Shown here: positions 31,446 to 40,708 of the stretch, piece by piece | How positions within the stretch are numbered: position 1 is the stretch's first letter | Layout of the letters: every line of letters begins with the position of its first letter | NCBI GenBank assembly: GCA_039545275.1 | Contig: BCHS01000014.1 | Coordinates: 375,930-439,929 of the forward strand | DNA length: 64,000 nucleotides | DNA from: Pseudomicrostroma phylloplanum | Lineage: Eukaryota > Basidiomycota > Exobasidiomycetes > Microstromatales | Reading direction: 5' to 3' | Notes under the pieces: model-generated | What the model saw: the letters and a program-made list of their open reading frames with translations, nothing else | What the model was told of the DNA's origin: nothing | The model's database searches: none | Translations under genes and position numbers: made by a program

Positions 31446-32669
31446 GCGCCACCACATGCTTGGGAAAATAAGGGAGAACGGCGGTTGATCATCAGATTGC
31501 GATGGTGCACGTGGCATTCACAGCGGATGCAGACAAGTATGTCCGAGATAGGCTACCTTCAGGGCAAGTAAGGCCGCAACTCTCGGCGGGTACCTCCCAC
31601 AACTGTATTCGGGCAAATAGGATAGACTAGATCGATGTGACTGCCGATCGGGAGCCACTTGGGAATAAGCGTGGCGGCGAAGCTAAGTGTGTATGGGTCG
31701 GTGGTCGAGTCCATCCCGCCTCATTGTCTGTTTTCATGCCTTGAAGCAAAGGCCTGCACACAGTCTCTATCAATACGATCGGTCTGTCCCTGCCCCTACT
31801 TAGCGCCCATGAGGGTCTTGATTCGCTGCAGCTTCGGAAAGGTCTCCCCCGCTCTTCCTCCCCCTCGCGTGCGCGCGCCCCGCCCCCGGCCCCCACCCCG
31901 GCCGTCGTGGGATATCTTTTGACAGGTTTCGGAGAATCAGAATCTTTATCTCTGTGCATCAACGGACTTGGTGCCCCGCCCGGCAGCCTCTCACAGCCTC
32001 TCACAGCTCCCAGCTCCAGCGGACCCCCTCGCTGCTCTTCTTTCCTGGGTTATCTTTTGGCCCCTTCTTTCCCCGCTACCCGAGGTGACCGAGGTCCCGC
32101 CCGCTCTTAGCCCGTCAGCAGTCAGCCCGGCTTGGCGTGGCGTGGCGTGGCATGGCGTGGCGTGGTGCGGCGTAGTGCGACCTCCGCTCTCATACCTTTC
32201 CTCCAGCCGAGCAGGCGGGACAGAGGGGAGCGGGGAGCGGCAAGCTTCCGGGGGTGAAGCTGCAGAGGGGCGCTAAAGTCTTGGAGTCGGGCTGCAAGAG
32301 CGAGAGGTGAAATGAACCATCCAGACTCACAACCGAGTGAGAGGGGCAGGGCAAGAGGAAGGAAGGGGGGGAGTCAGGTCTGACGCCTGCGATCGAGGCG
32401 CGTGAGTAGGCGAGGGCGGGTGCTTTCGGCAGCGTGTTTCATTCATTCACAGGGGGCCAGTGGGCGATACTTCTCGTTCTTGGCCAATTTCAAAGATAAA
32501 GGATCATCGGGCTGTTCAGGGCCAGACGTTTGCAGCATGGCGAGGAAGCGAGATACAGGTGCCAGAGTGCACTCAATATCTGTAGAGCGACCTCTTTGGC
32601 TCTTCTTCTTAAGTCTTCGCCTCTTCCCACCTCAAGCTTGCTCCTCTCCGCTGTTCCATCTCTAGAGAC
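31446..32669. other. 1.2-kb intergenic region upstream of the NCS1 permease
   Basis: Holds the UBA3 3' end and a long GC-rich upstream region. A GGCGT pentamer tract lies at 32132-32172. No gene recognised on either strand; open frames are short and compositionally odd. Confidence 0.55.
32132..32172. repeat. TGGCG pentanucleotide tandem repeat
   Basis: About eight copies of TGGCG with a few substitutions (one TGGCA, one TGGTG). Confidence 0.8.
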
Positions 32670-34645
32670 ATGCCCGCCATGCCCTTCTCCTCCGTGATAA
32701 AGCAGCGCAAGCCCTTCTCCCTGGTCGTCGCTGGTGCTCCTGACCCAAGCGTGGTGAGCCGCAAGGATGCCTATCTGATCAACCACGATCTCCGGCCGGT
32801 GCCACCCTCGGAGCGTACCTGGTCCTCCAAGAACTACGTCCTCTTCTGGGCAGCCGACTCGGTCAATCTGAGCTCCATGATGATCGCTTCGACGGGTGTA
32901 GCGGCGGGAATGACCTGGTGGCAGACCTTCCTGGCAGTCATGCTCGGCTACTCGCTCACGGCCATCTTCGTCGTCCTATCTGCACGCGTGGGCGCTTCCT
33001 GCCACACTGGTTTCCCCGTCTTGGCTCGTCCTGCCTTTGGTCTCTACGGCGCCGTTTGGCCAGTCATCAACCGAGTCGTGGTGGCTATCCTCTGGTTCGC
33101 GTTCCAGACGTGGGTGGGAGGACAGTGCGTCACCCTCCTCCTCTCGTCTCTTGCACCGAACTACAAGGAGAACACGGCGGGCCAGCTGTCAGGTCTTACT
33201 CGCACGGAGTTCATCTCCTTTATCGTCTACTGGATCATCCAGTTCCCCATCACCTTTGTCTCGCCTCAGAAGATCAAGCACCTCTTCACCGTAAAGGCCG
33301 TCACAGCACCCATTGCCGTCTTCGGCCTGCTGGGCTGGGCCGTATCCCGAGGAGGCGGAGGAGACATCATCCATGCTTCTGGTGACATTACTGGCAGCGA
33401 GCTAGGCTGGCAATTCGTGATCACCACGATGAGCCAGATGGCCAACATGATCACCCTTGCCCTCAATGCAGCCGATTATTCTCGTCTCTCCACCTCTCGC
33501 GCAGCAGTCACTCTACCCCAGCTCATCACAATCCCGGTGCTCTTTAGCGTCATCTCCCTTGTGGGAATCTTCATCAGCTCCTCCGCTAGCGTTCTCATTG
33601 GTGGAGAGCCAGTGTGGAACCCACTGGACATCATGACGTTCTTCCTCGAGGAGGACCCGTACAGCCCTGCAGCTAGGGCAGGAGTATTCTTCATCTCCCT
33701 CAGCTTTATCATTGCTCAGCTTGGTACGAACATTGCGGCCAACTCTGTTGCAGTCGGGTGAGTGGTGCTCGACGGAAAGAGAGAAGAGAGAGATCGCAAC
33801 GTCAGAGCACGAGAGACTGACCAATCTTGCGCCATCTTCTTGCATTTCTCAGCTCGGACCTGACCTCTCTCCTGCCTCGCTACATCTCCATCGTCCGCGG
33901 TCAAGTGCTCTGCGCCCTCGTCTCCCTCGTCATCTGTCCCTGGTACTTCACCTCTTCATCTTCCTCCTTCGGCAACTACCTCTCGGCCTACTCTGTCCTC
34001 CTCGCTCCCATCCTAGGCGTCGTCCTAACAGACGCCTACATCCTGCGTCGAGGGTGGATCCACGTCCCCTCGCTCTTCTCCTGGGAGAGCACCACGCGTG
34101 GTCCTGCAGGCGAATTGACAAAGAGCGGCGAGACTCCACGAGGAATGTACACCTTCAACGGCATTGGAGTCAATTACCGAGCCTACTGCGGCTATCTAGC
34201 AGGGTGCGCCGTTAATCTCCCTGGGTTCGTAGCGGCCGTCTCCCCCTCAAGCGCAGAGGCAGTCCCCATCGGCCTCGTGCGCGTCTACAATCTCGCCTTC
34301 TTCAGCGGGTCCATCTCCGCTGGAATCGTCTACCTCCTTGTGAACACCCTCCACCCCGTTGAAGGAGGTGTACCGGTTTGGACTAAAGGATGGAAGGGAG
34401 TCAAGAGGAGCGAGGAGACCGACTTTGATGGATTGCCATTCGAGGCACACTATACCCCTGACGGACATGCGTATGATCAGGAAGCGAACTTTGTACCTCA
34501 GCATGACCCACGCCGGCAGGAGGAGGAGAAGGAGCAGCAGCAGCGTGGACGAGCGACTACTAGTGCTAGTTTGACGGGGAGCGAGGAAGAAAAGGAGAAG
34601 GGTAGCGCTGGAGAGAAGTGCGTGGTGGAGAGTATTGCGTACTGA
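32670..34645 (+). CDS. NCS1-family nucleobase/allantoin/thiamine permease
   Basis: Exons 32670-33757 and 33853-34645 join to 626 residues. NCS1 Fur-type features: N-terminal NHDLRPVPPSERTWSSKNYVLFWAAD, transport-core segment AGMTWWQTFLAVMLGY, GFPVLARPAFGLYGA, a Trp-rich helix with FQTWVGGQC, LNAADYSRLS (helix 6 substrate site region), and IIAQLGTNIAANSVAVGSDLTSLLPRYISI. Twelve membrane segments are expected. NCS1 carriers import uracil, uridine, allantoin, cytosine or thiamine with protons at the plasma membrane; I cannot choose between these. The C-terminal tail (about 560-626) is charged and Gln/Glu-rich, with many possible ubiquitylation sites typical of endocytosed permeases. It converges with the RRM gene. 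Confidence 0.9.
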
Positions 34646-35421
34646 GCCTGGCGAGGGAGAAGAGCCTGCCACTGCCCCACTTTCTGCTTCCTGCTTTCAC
34701 CGCTTTTCCGGACTAGCCCTAGCCTCTTATGTATACCTGTATTTCCCATTCTCTGCTCGTAAATATGCTTCCTCGTTACCATCACATAGATCTTTCTAGC
34801 CCAGCTTCCACCTTTGCCTCGCCTCGCCCCGCCCCGCCCTACCCCGCCCCGATTTCCATCTTTGTCCGCCGGATGTGTCATGCTCGACACTCGCCCACAC
34901 CTTCTGGACAAAGAGACACACTCAGGTCCTCCAAGGGGGTCCAGTCAAGCCAGTCCAGTCCAGCCAGGCAGCCAGCCGGTACCACTGCGTGAGGCTCGCA
35001 CGCGCAAGATCGATCGACGAGGTGAGCAGCCGTGCACAAACAGAAGAGAAGGGGAGACCGAAGGATATGATGATGTGAATCAAAAGTGGGATTGCGGAGA
35101 AACAGGAACAGCAACAACGACACAACGAGAAGGAGTACGATCCTGTTGCGAGCTGTTGCGAGCTGTTGCGAGCTGTCCTTGGTGCATTCCTCCACCCTGC
35201 CCCTGCCATCTGTTGGTCAACCGCTACCGACCGATCGCTGCCACTTTACGAGATGTTCCCAAGGTGTGACTTTGCCCCTTCGTTCATCTCCCTCAGAACT
35301 CCACCGATACCGCTTCGCCCCGTCTCTTCCCCCCTCTTGCCCACGTCCGCTGTCCGCGAATCCGACTCATGCTACTACTCCTAGAGAAGGTAGCTCGTTG
35401 GTAACTCGAGAGCAGGTCCTC
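34646..35421. other. convergent intergenic region with GC-rich and 10-bp repeats
   Basis: No gene. A CGCCC/CCCGC run occupies about 34821-34852, and just over three copies of a 10-bp unit (TGTTGCGAGC) occupy 35144-35176. The remainder is unremarkable 3' flank of two converging genes. Confidence 0.55.
35144..35176. repeat. 10-bp tandem repeat, about 3.3 copies
   Basis: Exact repetition of TGTTGCGAGC. Confidence 0.85.
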
Positions 35422-37184
35422 TCAAGCAGCGGCGGAAGGAGCCTGAGTGGTGGTGGCTGCGTCTGCCTCCTGCTTGGCCTCTGCGTCGGCCTGTTCTTTG
35501 CTGCCCTGAATGGCCACTGCAGGACGGAAGAAGACATGGCGGCTATGTCAGTAATGGTTTCATAGCTCATGCCACAAAGCTTACTTGCTTCATCCTCCTG
35601 TCACTCACCCTTCAGGCTAATCTCCCGTCCACCAACGACCTTTCCATTAACCTTCTCCAGCGCCTTGCTCTGCTCCTCCTTGTCAGCGAACTCGACAAAT
35701 CCAAATCCTTTACTCTTCTTCAGTCCAAACTTCCTCTTGACGACGGTAGCGCTGACGACTTGGAGTCCTTCCGAGGTGAAGGCCTCCTTGAGTTGTTCGT
35801 CTTCGGTCTCAAAGGAGAGATTGGCTGCAAAGAGGAGGGTGGAGGAGGCTTCGCCCGTGGGTGGGCCTTTGGGGGCTCGAGGCTTGCGCTCGCGGGGCTT
35901 CTTTTCTGCTGCAGGTGTAGCAGTCGTGGCAGCGGCTCCTTCGGCTCCTTCCACTGGTGCGGCCTCGCCATTGGCGGCAGCAGCGGCAGCGGCCTTCTGA
36001 GCCTTGGTCTTCCTGTTCCTCTTCTTGGGAGCAGGAGTCGAGCTTGTGCCCTCTGCTCCGTTAGTTGCAACGGCTGCCTCTGCTCCCTCGACAGCTGCTG
36101 GCTCCTTGTCTGCCTCTTCGCCATCGTCGGCCCGCGGTCTCCTGCCGGCAGCAGCCTTGGGCTTCTTGGCCCTCTTCTTCTTCTCCTTCTTCACAGCGCT
36201 GCCCTCGACTGCCTCGGTGGCCTCGGCAGGTGCAGCAGGCGCAGCGGCAGCAGCAGCGGCCTCCTTTGCCTCCTTCTTCTTTGCGTTCTTCTCCCGCCTC
36301 TGAGCTGCCTTTGCTTCCTTCAGCGCAGCGAGCTCCTCCTGGGGCTTGGCGCCTTCCAGATTGATCTCACGACCTGCGACAACTTGCTTGTTGAGCGTGG
36401 AGACGGCCTTTTGTGCCGAGTCTTCGGACTCATAAGTGATGAAGCAGTAGCCGAGGGAGCGGCTCCCACGAGTGATGATCTGAATGTCGGCACTACGCAA
36501 GATGCAACGGGGGGGGGGGGGGGGATGGGGGGGAGGCGATTCGATTGGCGTGGGTGGCTCCTCGGCCAACGCGCAGCCAGCTGGCCGGGAGCGGAGCCTG
36601 GCAGATCAGGTCAGATGGGAGTCCTTTTGGCAAATGATAGCTCTGCTCATTTTATTGTACTCACACTGGGCCAGCCTGTGAGAAGAGGGCTCGTAGGTCA
36701 TCTTCGGTCGTGCTGAATGCGAGGTTGCCTATGAAAGGGGTAGTACGAGGAAGGCAGCGAGGTCAGTACGAGGCGGAAAGAAAGGCAGAAGGTGCAGGTC
36801 TATCTGAGCTCACCTGCAAAGACTTGCTGTGAGGGTGGCGCATGGAAGTGACAAGGGGATCACACGAGGGAGAATCAGGTGGAGCTGAGAGTCAGCGATT
36901 GGTTCGATGCCCTCGTACCAGGCTGAGGGACCGAAGAAGACTAATGAGGTATTTCGGCTTCTGTCCTGCAGCATCCTGCCTAGCTGCCAACTTCATCTCA
37001 GCCTCTCTTTGCTGTCCCCTCCACTCACCTTCTTTGCGTCGGCGGGCGGCTTCTTCTCCTTCTTTTCCTGACTGCCGGCTGCTCCCTCTACCCCTACAGT
37101 GGTGGTCTCGGGCACGGCAACACCTGCGAGTGCGTCGTTTGCTCCTCCTGCATTGGCTGTGACTGCGTCTGATGCTACTGCCAT
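35422..37184 (-). CDS. nucleic-acid-binding protein with two RRMs
   Basis: Five exons on the minus strand, 37184-37029, 36826-36814 (13 nt), 36728-36665, 36492-35609 and 35516-35422, give 403 residues. RRM1 (about 53-125) has RNP2 VFAGNL, built from the microexon and next exon, and RNP1 RSLGYCFITYES. A long Ala/Lys/Glu linker follows, then RRM2 (about 290-375) with LLFAANL and KSKGFGFVEFAD, and a short Ala/Thr tail. It resembles fungal two-RRM proteins such as yeast Sbp1, which bind mRNA 5' ends and repress translation, but the linker is not RGG-rich, so that assignment is loose. The 172-nt intron before RRM1's second half contains a G16 homopolymer (plus strand 36509-36524). Confidence 0.85.
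36509..36524. repeat. G16 homopolymer inside an intron
   Basis: Sixteen consecutive G on the plus strand, followed by AT and seven more G. In the transcript it reads as a C tract shortly upstream of the 3' splice site at 36493. Prone to sequencing and length error. Confidence 0.9.
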
Positions 37185-38142
37185 TGTGGGTATGGGTGAT
37201 TGAAGTGACTAGTGGTAAAAGTAGAGTAGGGGCTCAATGTGGCAAAGGGGGTGGTGACCTGATGTAAGAGTGCTGTAAGCGTGTATGCAAGTTGTTCGTT
37301 GGTAGCTGTGGGTAGCAGCTTGTGGGTGGTGACGATGACTAGCTCTTGGTGATTGTAGTTGATGGTTCAATTGGAAGGAGAAGAAGTAACTCGAAGAAGC
37401 TCACCAGGCCAGACTGACTGAGTGAGTGTTGCTTCCTGCCTGCCTGCCTGCCTGCGCCTGCACCTCTCAGTCAGCAGGGCACACCTGCGCCCCAGCCAGG
37501 CCTTGCAATGCACACCCACACACGCGGCCCCGGACCAGCCAGCGCACAGACGCACTCACTCACCCACGCGACCCCTCTGCTCGCGTGGCTGCTTCCTTCT
37601 GTAGCCTTGCACCACTCGGGCCTACGCAGCTCGGCCTTGGCAGACCAGCAAGACGTCGTACTGATTGGGTATGCATAGACGCCCAACGCCCAAAGTAATA
37701 ATGATATGACATCCGTTCCTCTGGGCTCATCATATCAGGCGGGAGTCATCGCTTCGACCGTATTCCCGGAGCCGGGCGGCAGCAGCTGCGTCAGAGCAAT
37801 CAGCCCCGCGTCCTGCGTGCCTGAAACCCCCCTCCGTGCTCACTCCAGCACCTCGCCGCCCGGTACCTGAATGGGCGGACAAGGGGTTGATAGTAGAGTA
37901 GCTGAGGAAGATGGACTGGCATGACTACCACACCGATACTGAGATCCCTTGACCACACGAGAGCCAACGTCCATCGCGCACCCTGTTCCCTCTCGCTCAC
38001 CCTCACAGCTCCCCTGTGTCTGAGGTTTTGAAAACCACTTACGGGCCGTGAGACCGCTGCGAGTGCCGTAGATCACCACCTGAAGGCCTTCCCAGAGTTC
38101 TTGGCCCCTTTCGCTAGACCCAAAGCTACACGCACAGAGGAC
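37185..38142. other. divergent intergenic region with CCTG/TGCC repeat
   Basis: Promoter of the RRM gene and probable upstream region of the secreted ORF. A TGCC tetramer run lies at about 37438-37455. No gene recognised. Confidence 0.55.
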
Positions 38143-39429
38143 ATGACCCGCTCAGCAGCAACACAAGGTTCCCCTCTTCTAAGCACCGCCTCCCGTGGCG
38201 TCTTCCTCATCAGCGCCGTACCACTGTGGCCAGACTACCTCTTTGTCCTTGCTGCTGCAGAGACTGATACACCCGCTCAAGGCAAGGTACTCAACTCCAG
38301 TGATACTACCGCCGCTCAGAACGCCACCGAGTCTAACCCTACCCAATCGGAGGCGGCAACTCCTAAGCCAGAGGATACTCCACCGTCCGAGACTGGCCCT
38401 TCCACCTCTTCTGACGACAGCGAGGATAAGCAGGCAGCCAGCATCCTCCCCGTTCCAACGCCCGTCAACACCCTCTCCCCGGACAAGAACGGCTCTGCTA
38501 CTCCCGGAATCATAATGGCCAATCTCACTGATCTACTGCCGACTGACCCGACTGACCCCGATACCAGCGGCGATGGTAGTTCCGGCGATGATACTGTGAC
38601 GGACACCCCTGCAACGCAAACCCCTTCAACAGATCCTTCCGCCGGTAGTGCCGATCCTCAGAGCCCCTCTGGAAACAATGCCACGAAGGGCAAGGAGACA
38701 GATCCTCCTCCTACCACCGACGATCCGACCACCACTCCGCCCAAGGAGTCCGGCAAGGCAGAGAGCAGCTCCAATCCCACCGACAAAGCTACCGAGGGCA
38801 CCAAGTCCACTCCAGCCAACATCGTCGCCAGTTCCAGCGATCTCACCTCTCCCCCTTCTGCCGAGAGCATCCTCTGCGCACCCCTCAATACCTCTGCCAT
38901 CAGCGTCACCTACTCCAATGGCACCAATGTCACTCTCGCCGCGCATGCCGAGGGCGTGTTGGACATTACCAATGACAAGAATGGAAGCACCATTGAGGTG
39001 TGGGATCATGATGTAGGTGTAGACGTCAATTGCACAGTCGTCCTGCCTCCTGCTGCTGCTGCCAAGAAGAACGAGAAGAAGAAGCAGCCGCAAGATGGGA
39101 CACCGACGAATACCACCGTGGGTGGGAGTGGAGATGGAGGATCCAACAATGGTGAGTCAATCGATCGTCCTGGCCATCTTCCTCTTCAAATCATCTTCCT
39201 TTCCTCCGAATCTTTGTCAGGTCGCTGCATCGCAGTCGTGGTCGTGGTTAAAATTCAAAGTCGTGGAGATGGAGCGCACAGGGAAGCACTTTGGCCCGCA
39301 CCAGCCGGCGTTCAACTTTTGCTTTTCCCATTGATGGCCCGGGCGTGGGACGAGCACCCACGACCCTTTTGGCCGAGGCCGAGCCCGAGCCTGGCCAGCC
39401 TGGGCTGCGCTTTTGGTCCTTGGCGGTGA
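38143..39429 (+). CDS. secreted Ser/Thr/Pro-rich protein, C-terminus uncertain
   Basis: The open frame from ATG 38143 begins with a possible signal sequence (GVFLISAVPLWPDYLFVLAAAE, about 18-40), then a Thr/Ser/Pro/Asn-rich stretch with many N-glycosylation sequons (NSS, NAT, NGS, NLT, NNA) and a small region with two Cys (SILCAPLNTSAISVTYSN ... VDVNCTVVLPP) before a Lys-rich segment. A good donor (AATG|GTGAGT) lies at 39154, so the true gene probably splices there. The open frame itself runs through this 69-nt intron to a stop at 39429. I cannot place the last exon with confidence. Composition suggests a cell-wall or secreted glycoprotein. It may instead encode the outer part of the membrane protein further downstream. 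Confidence 0.5.
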   Translation: MTRSAATQGSPLLSTASRGVFLISAVPLWPDYLFVLAAAETDTPAQGKVLNSSDTTAAQNATESNPTQSEAATPKPEDTPPSETGPSTSSDDSEDKQAASILPVPTPVNTLSPDKNGSATPGIIMANLTDLLPTDPTDPDTSGDGSSGDDTVTDTPATQTPSTDPSAGSADPQSPSGNNATKGKETDPPPTTDDPTTTPPKESGKAESSSNPTDKATEGTKSTPANIVASSSDLTSPPSAESILCAPLNTSAISVTYSNGTNVTLAAHAEGVLDITNDKNGSTIEVWDHDVGVDVNCTVVLPPAAAAKKNEKKKQPQDGTPTNTTVGGSGDGGSNNGESIDRPGHLPLQIIFLSSESLSGRCIAVVVVVKIQSRGDGAHREALWPAPAGVQLLLFPLMARAWDEHPRPFWPRPSPSLASLGCAFGPWR

Positions 39430-39583
39430 CCCACAGGGGAGGGTGGGTAAAGAGGCGAGGGAGATTGAGGCAACGATGACGAAGAACCACGCCGGAGAAG
39501 AGTGGCAGAGGAGCATGCAGGGTGCACCGCCCAAGCGCTGGGAGGAAATTGCCGCCGCTGCCGCCGCCTGTCCGTTCGCTGCT

Positions 39584-39587
<4 letters not shown>

Positions 39588-39619
<32 letters not shown>
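39588..39619. repeat. GCT (CTG) trinucleotide repeat, about 10.7 copies
   Basis: Uninterrupted GCT repetition, outside any gene I can support. Confidence 0.9.
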
Positions 39620-39728
39620 AGGCAAGAGGGGGAACTCTTCCTGCCGTCCGAGCCCGCCCCGCCCCTTCGCCCTTGCCCTTTTCGCCGTGAGGATGCAGCA
39701 CGGCAGGCTTGCGTGGGGATGTACATAC

Positions 39729-39769
39729 GCAGGCAGGCAGACAAGCAAGCAGGCAGGCAGGCAAGGCAA
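39729..39769. repeat. CAGG-type tetranucleotide repeat
   Basis: CAGG repeats interrupted by CAGA and CAAG units. Confidence 0.75.
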
Positions 39770-40708
39770 GGTTATGCGAGATGGACCGCTTGTGCAAGGC
39801 CGCACCGACAGATACGCCGGCAAGAGATGTACCGTGGGGGAAAAGAGGAAAAGGGCGGATCAGGCTCGTGTCCGTCGCGCTGAGCGTGATGGTCTTTCCT
39901 GTGTTCCTCTCCAGCCAGCCTCGTTACGATATCATTCCTCCTTCCTCCCTCTCTATCTTCCTTCCTTCATCGACGTATCATCATCTTCCGCCTCGTCCTA
40001 CCCTGCTCTTTCTTCGACGAGTCAGGCTATTCCCCGCACGGCAGTCACTGCTCCTGGCGAAGCAATCTCTGCCTCGGATCAGACGCCCAACGAAGGGCGC
40101 GGCGACTATCCCCCTGTCCATCGCTCTGCTCTACCCTGCCTACCTCTCGCGGACCCCTCTCGTGAGGACACACCGTTCGGGCCGTGGAAGAATAGGGTTC
40201 TACCCAGTTCATCAGACGATCGAGGCGAGGCGAGGCCAGGTCTCAGCTCTGAGCCCGTACGAAGAGGGTCCTACCCACTTCAAGCCTCTTCTCAAAGGCG
40301 AAGAAGGCCGCCCGTGCCCGTTCATTTGGCTCGATTGCAAGGACCCTCTCCAGTCGGAGTAGCATTGCCACGCCATTGTGCTTGGACGGCTTCGGTGCTC
40401 TGACGGTCCCTTCTTCGGCACTTGGTGGCTTTGAAGCTTGGTGCCTGGCTATAGCTTGCTGCTTGCTGCTGCTTCTGCTGCTACCCTGCAGACCCGGCGT
40501 CGGCCTCTCACTGCCTGGTGCGTGAATTCCTCACGGCTGAGTCGGAGCGAGGCGGAGCGGGAGCGAACGACAGGCGCTGAGCGGCTCCTTTGCAGCTGAA
40601 GTTTCCTCAGCGAGCCACACTGCTCACCCTCTGCCCTGCTGCCTAGCCCGCGCGCCAGACGGTGCAAAGCCTCCCCAGTCCCTCCTCGCCGCCCCGCCCC
40701 CCCACGAG

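Larger units (their letters stand above)
39430..40708. other. 1.3-kb region with CTG and CAGG repeats, possible promoter
   Basis: No recognisable gene. It contains a GCT/CTG run at 39588-39619, a CAGG/CAAG tetramer tract at about 39729-39769, and a CT-rich block at about 39925-39970 typical of fungal promoters near the transcription start. Two overlapping frames stay open over about 39890-40360 without any known domain. Confidence 0.45.

Noticed and set aside
31546..32499. HGATAR (GATA-factor) sites upstream of the NCS1 permease, at 31546, 32050 (minus strand) and 32494
   Set aside because: Three sites in 1.2 kb is about what chance predicts for this degenerate hexamer, so nitrogen control cannot be claimed.
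36901..36911. B-box-like GGTTCGATGCC suggesting a tRNA
   Set aside because: No pairing acceptor, D or anticodon stems can be drawn around it.
39588..39619. CTG repeat as a polyglutamine or polyleucine coding tract
   Set aside because: No supported gene covers it in any frame.
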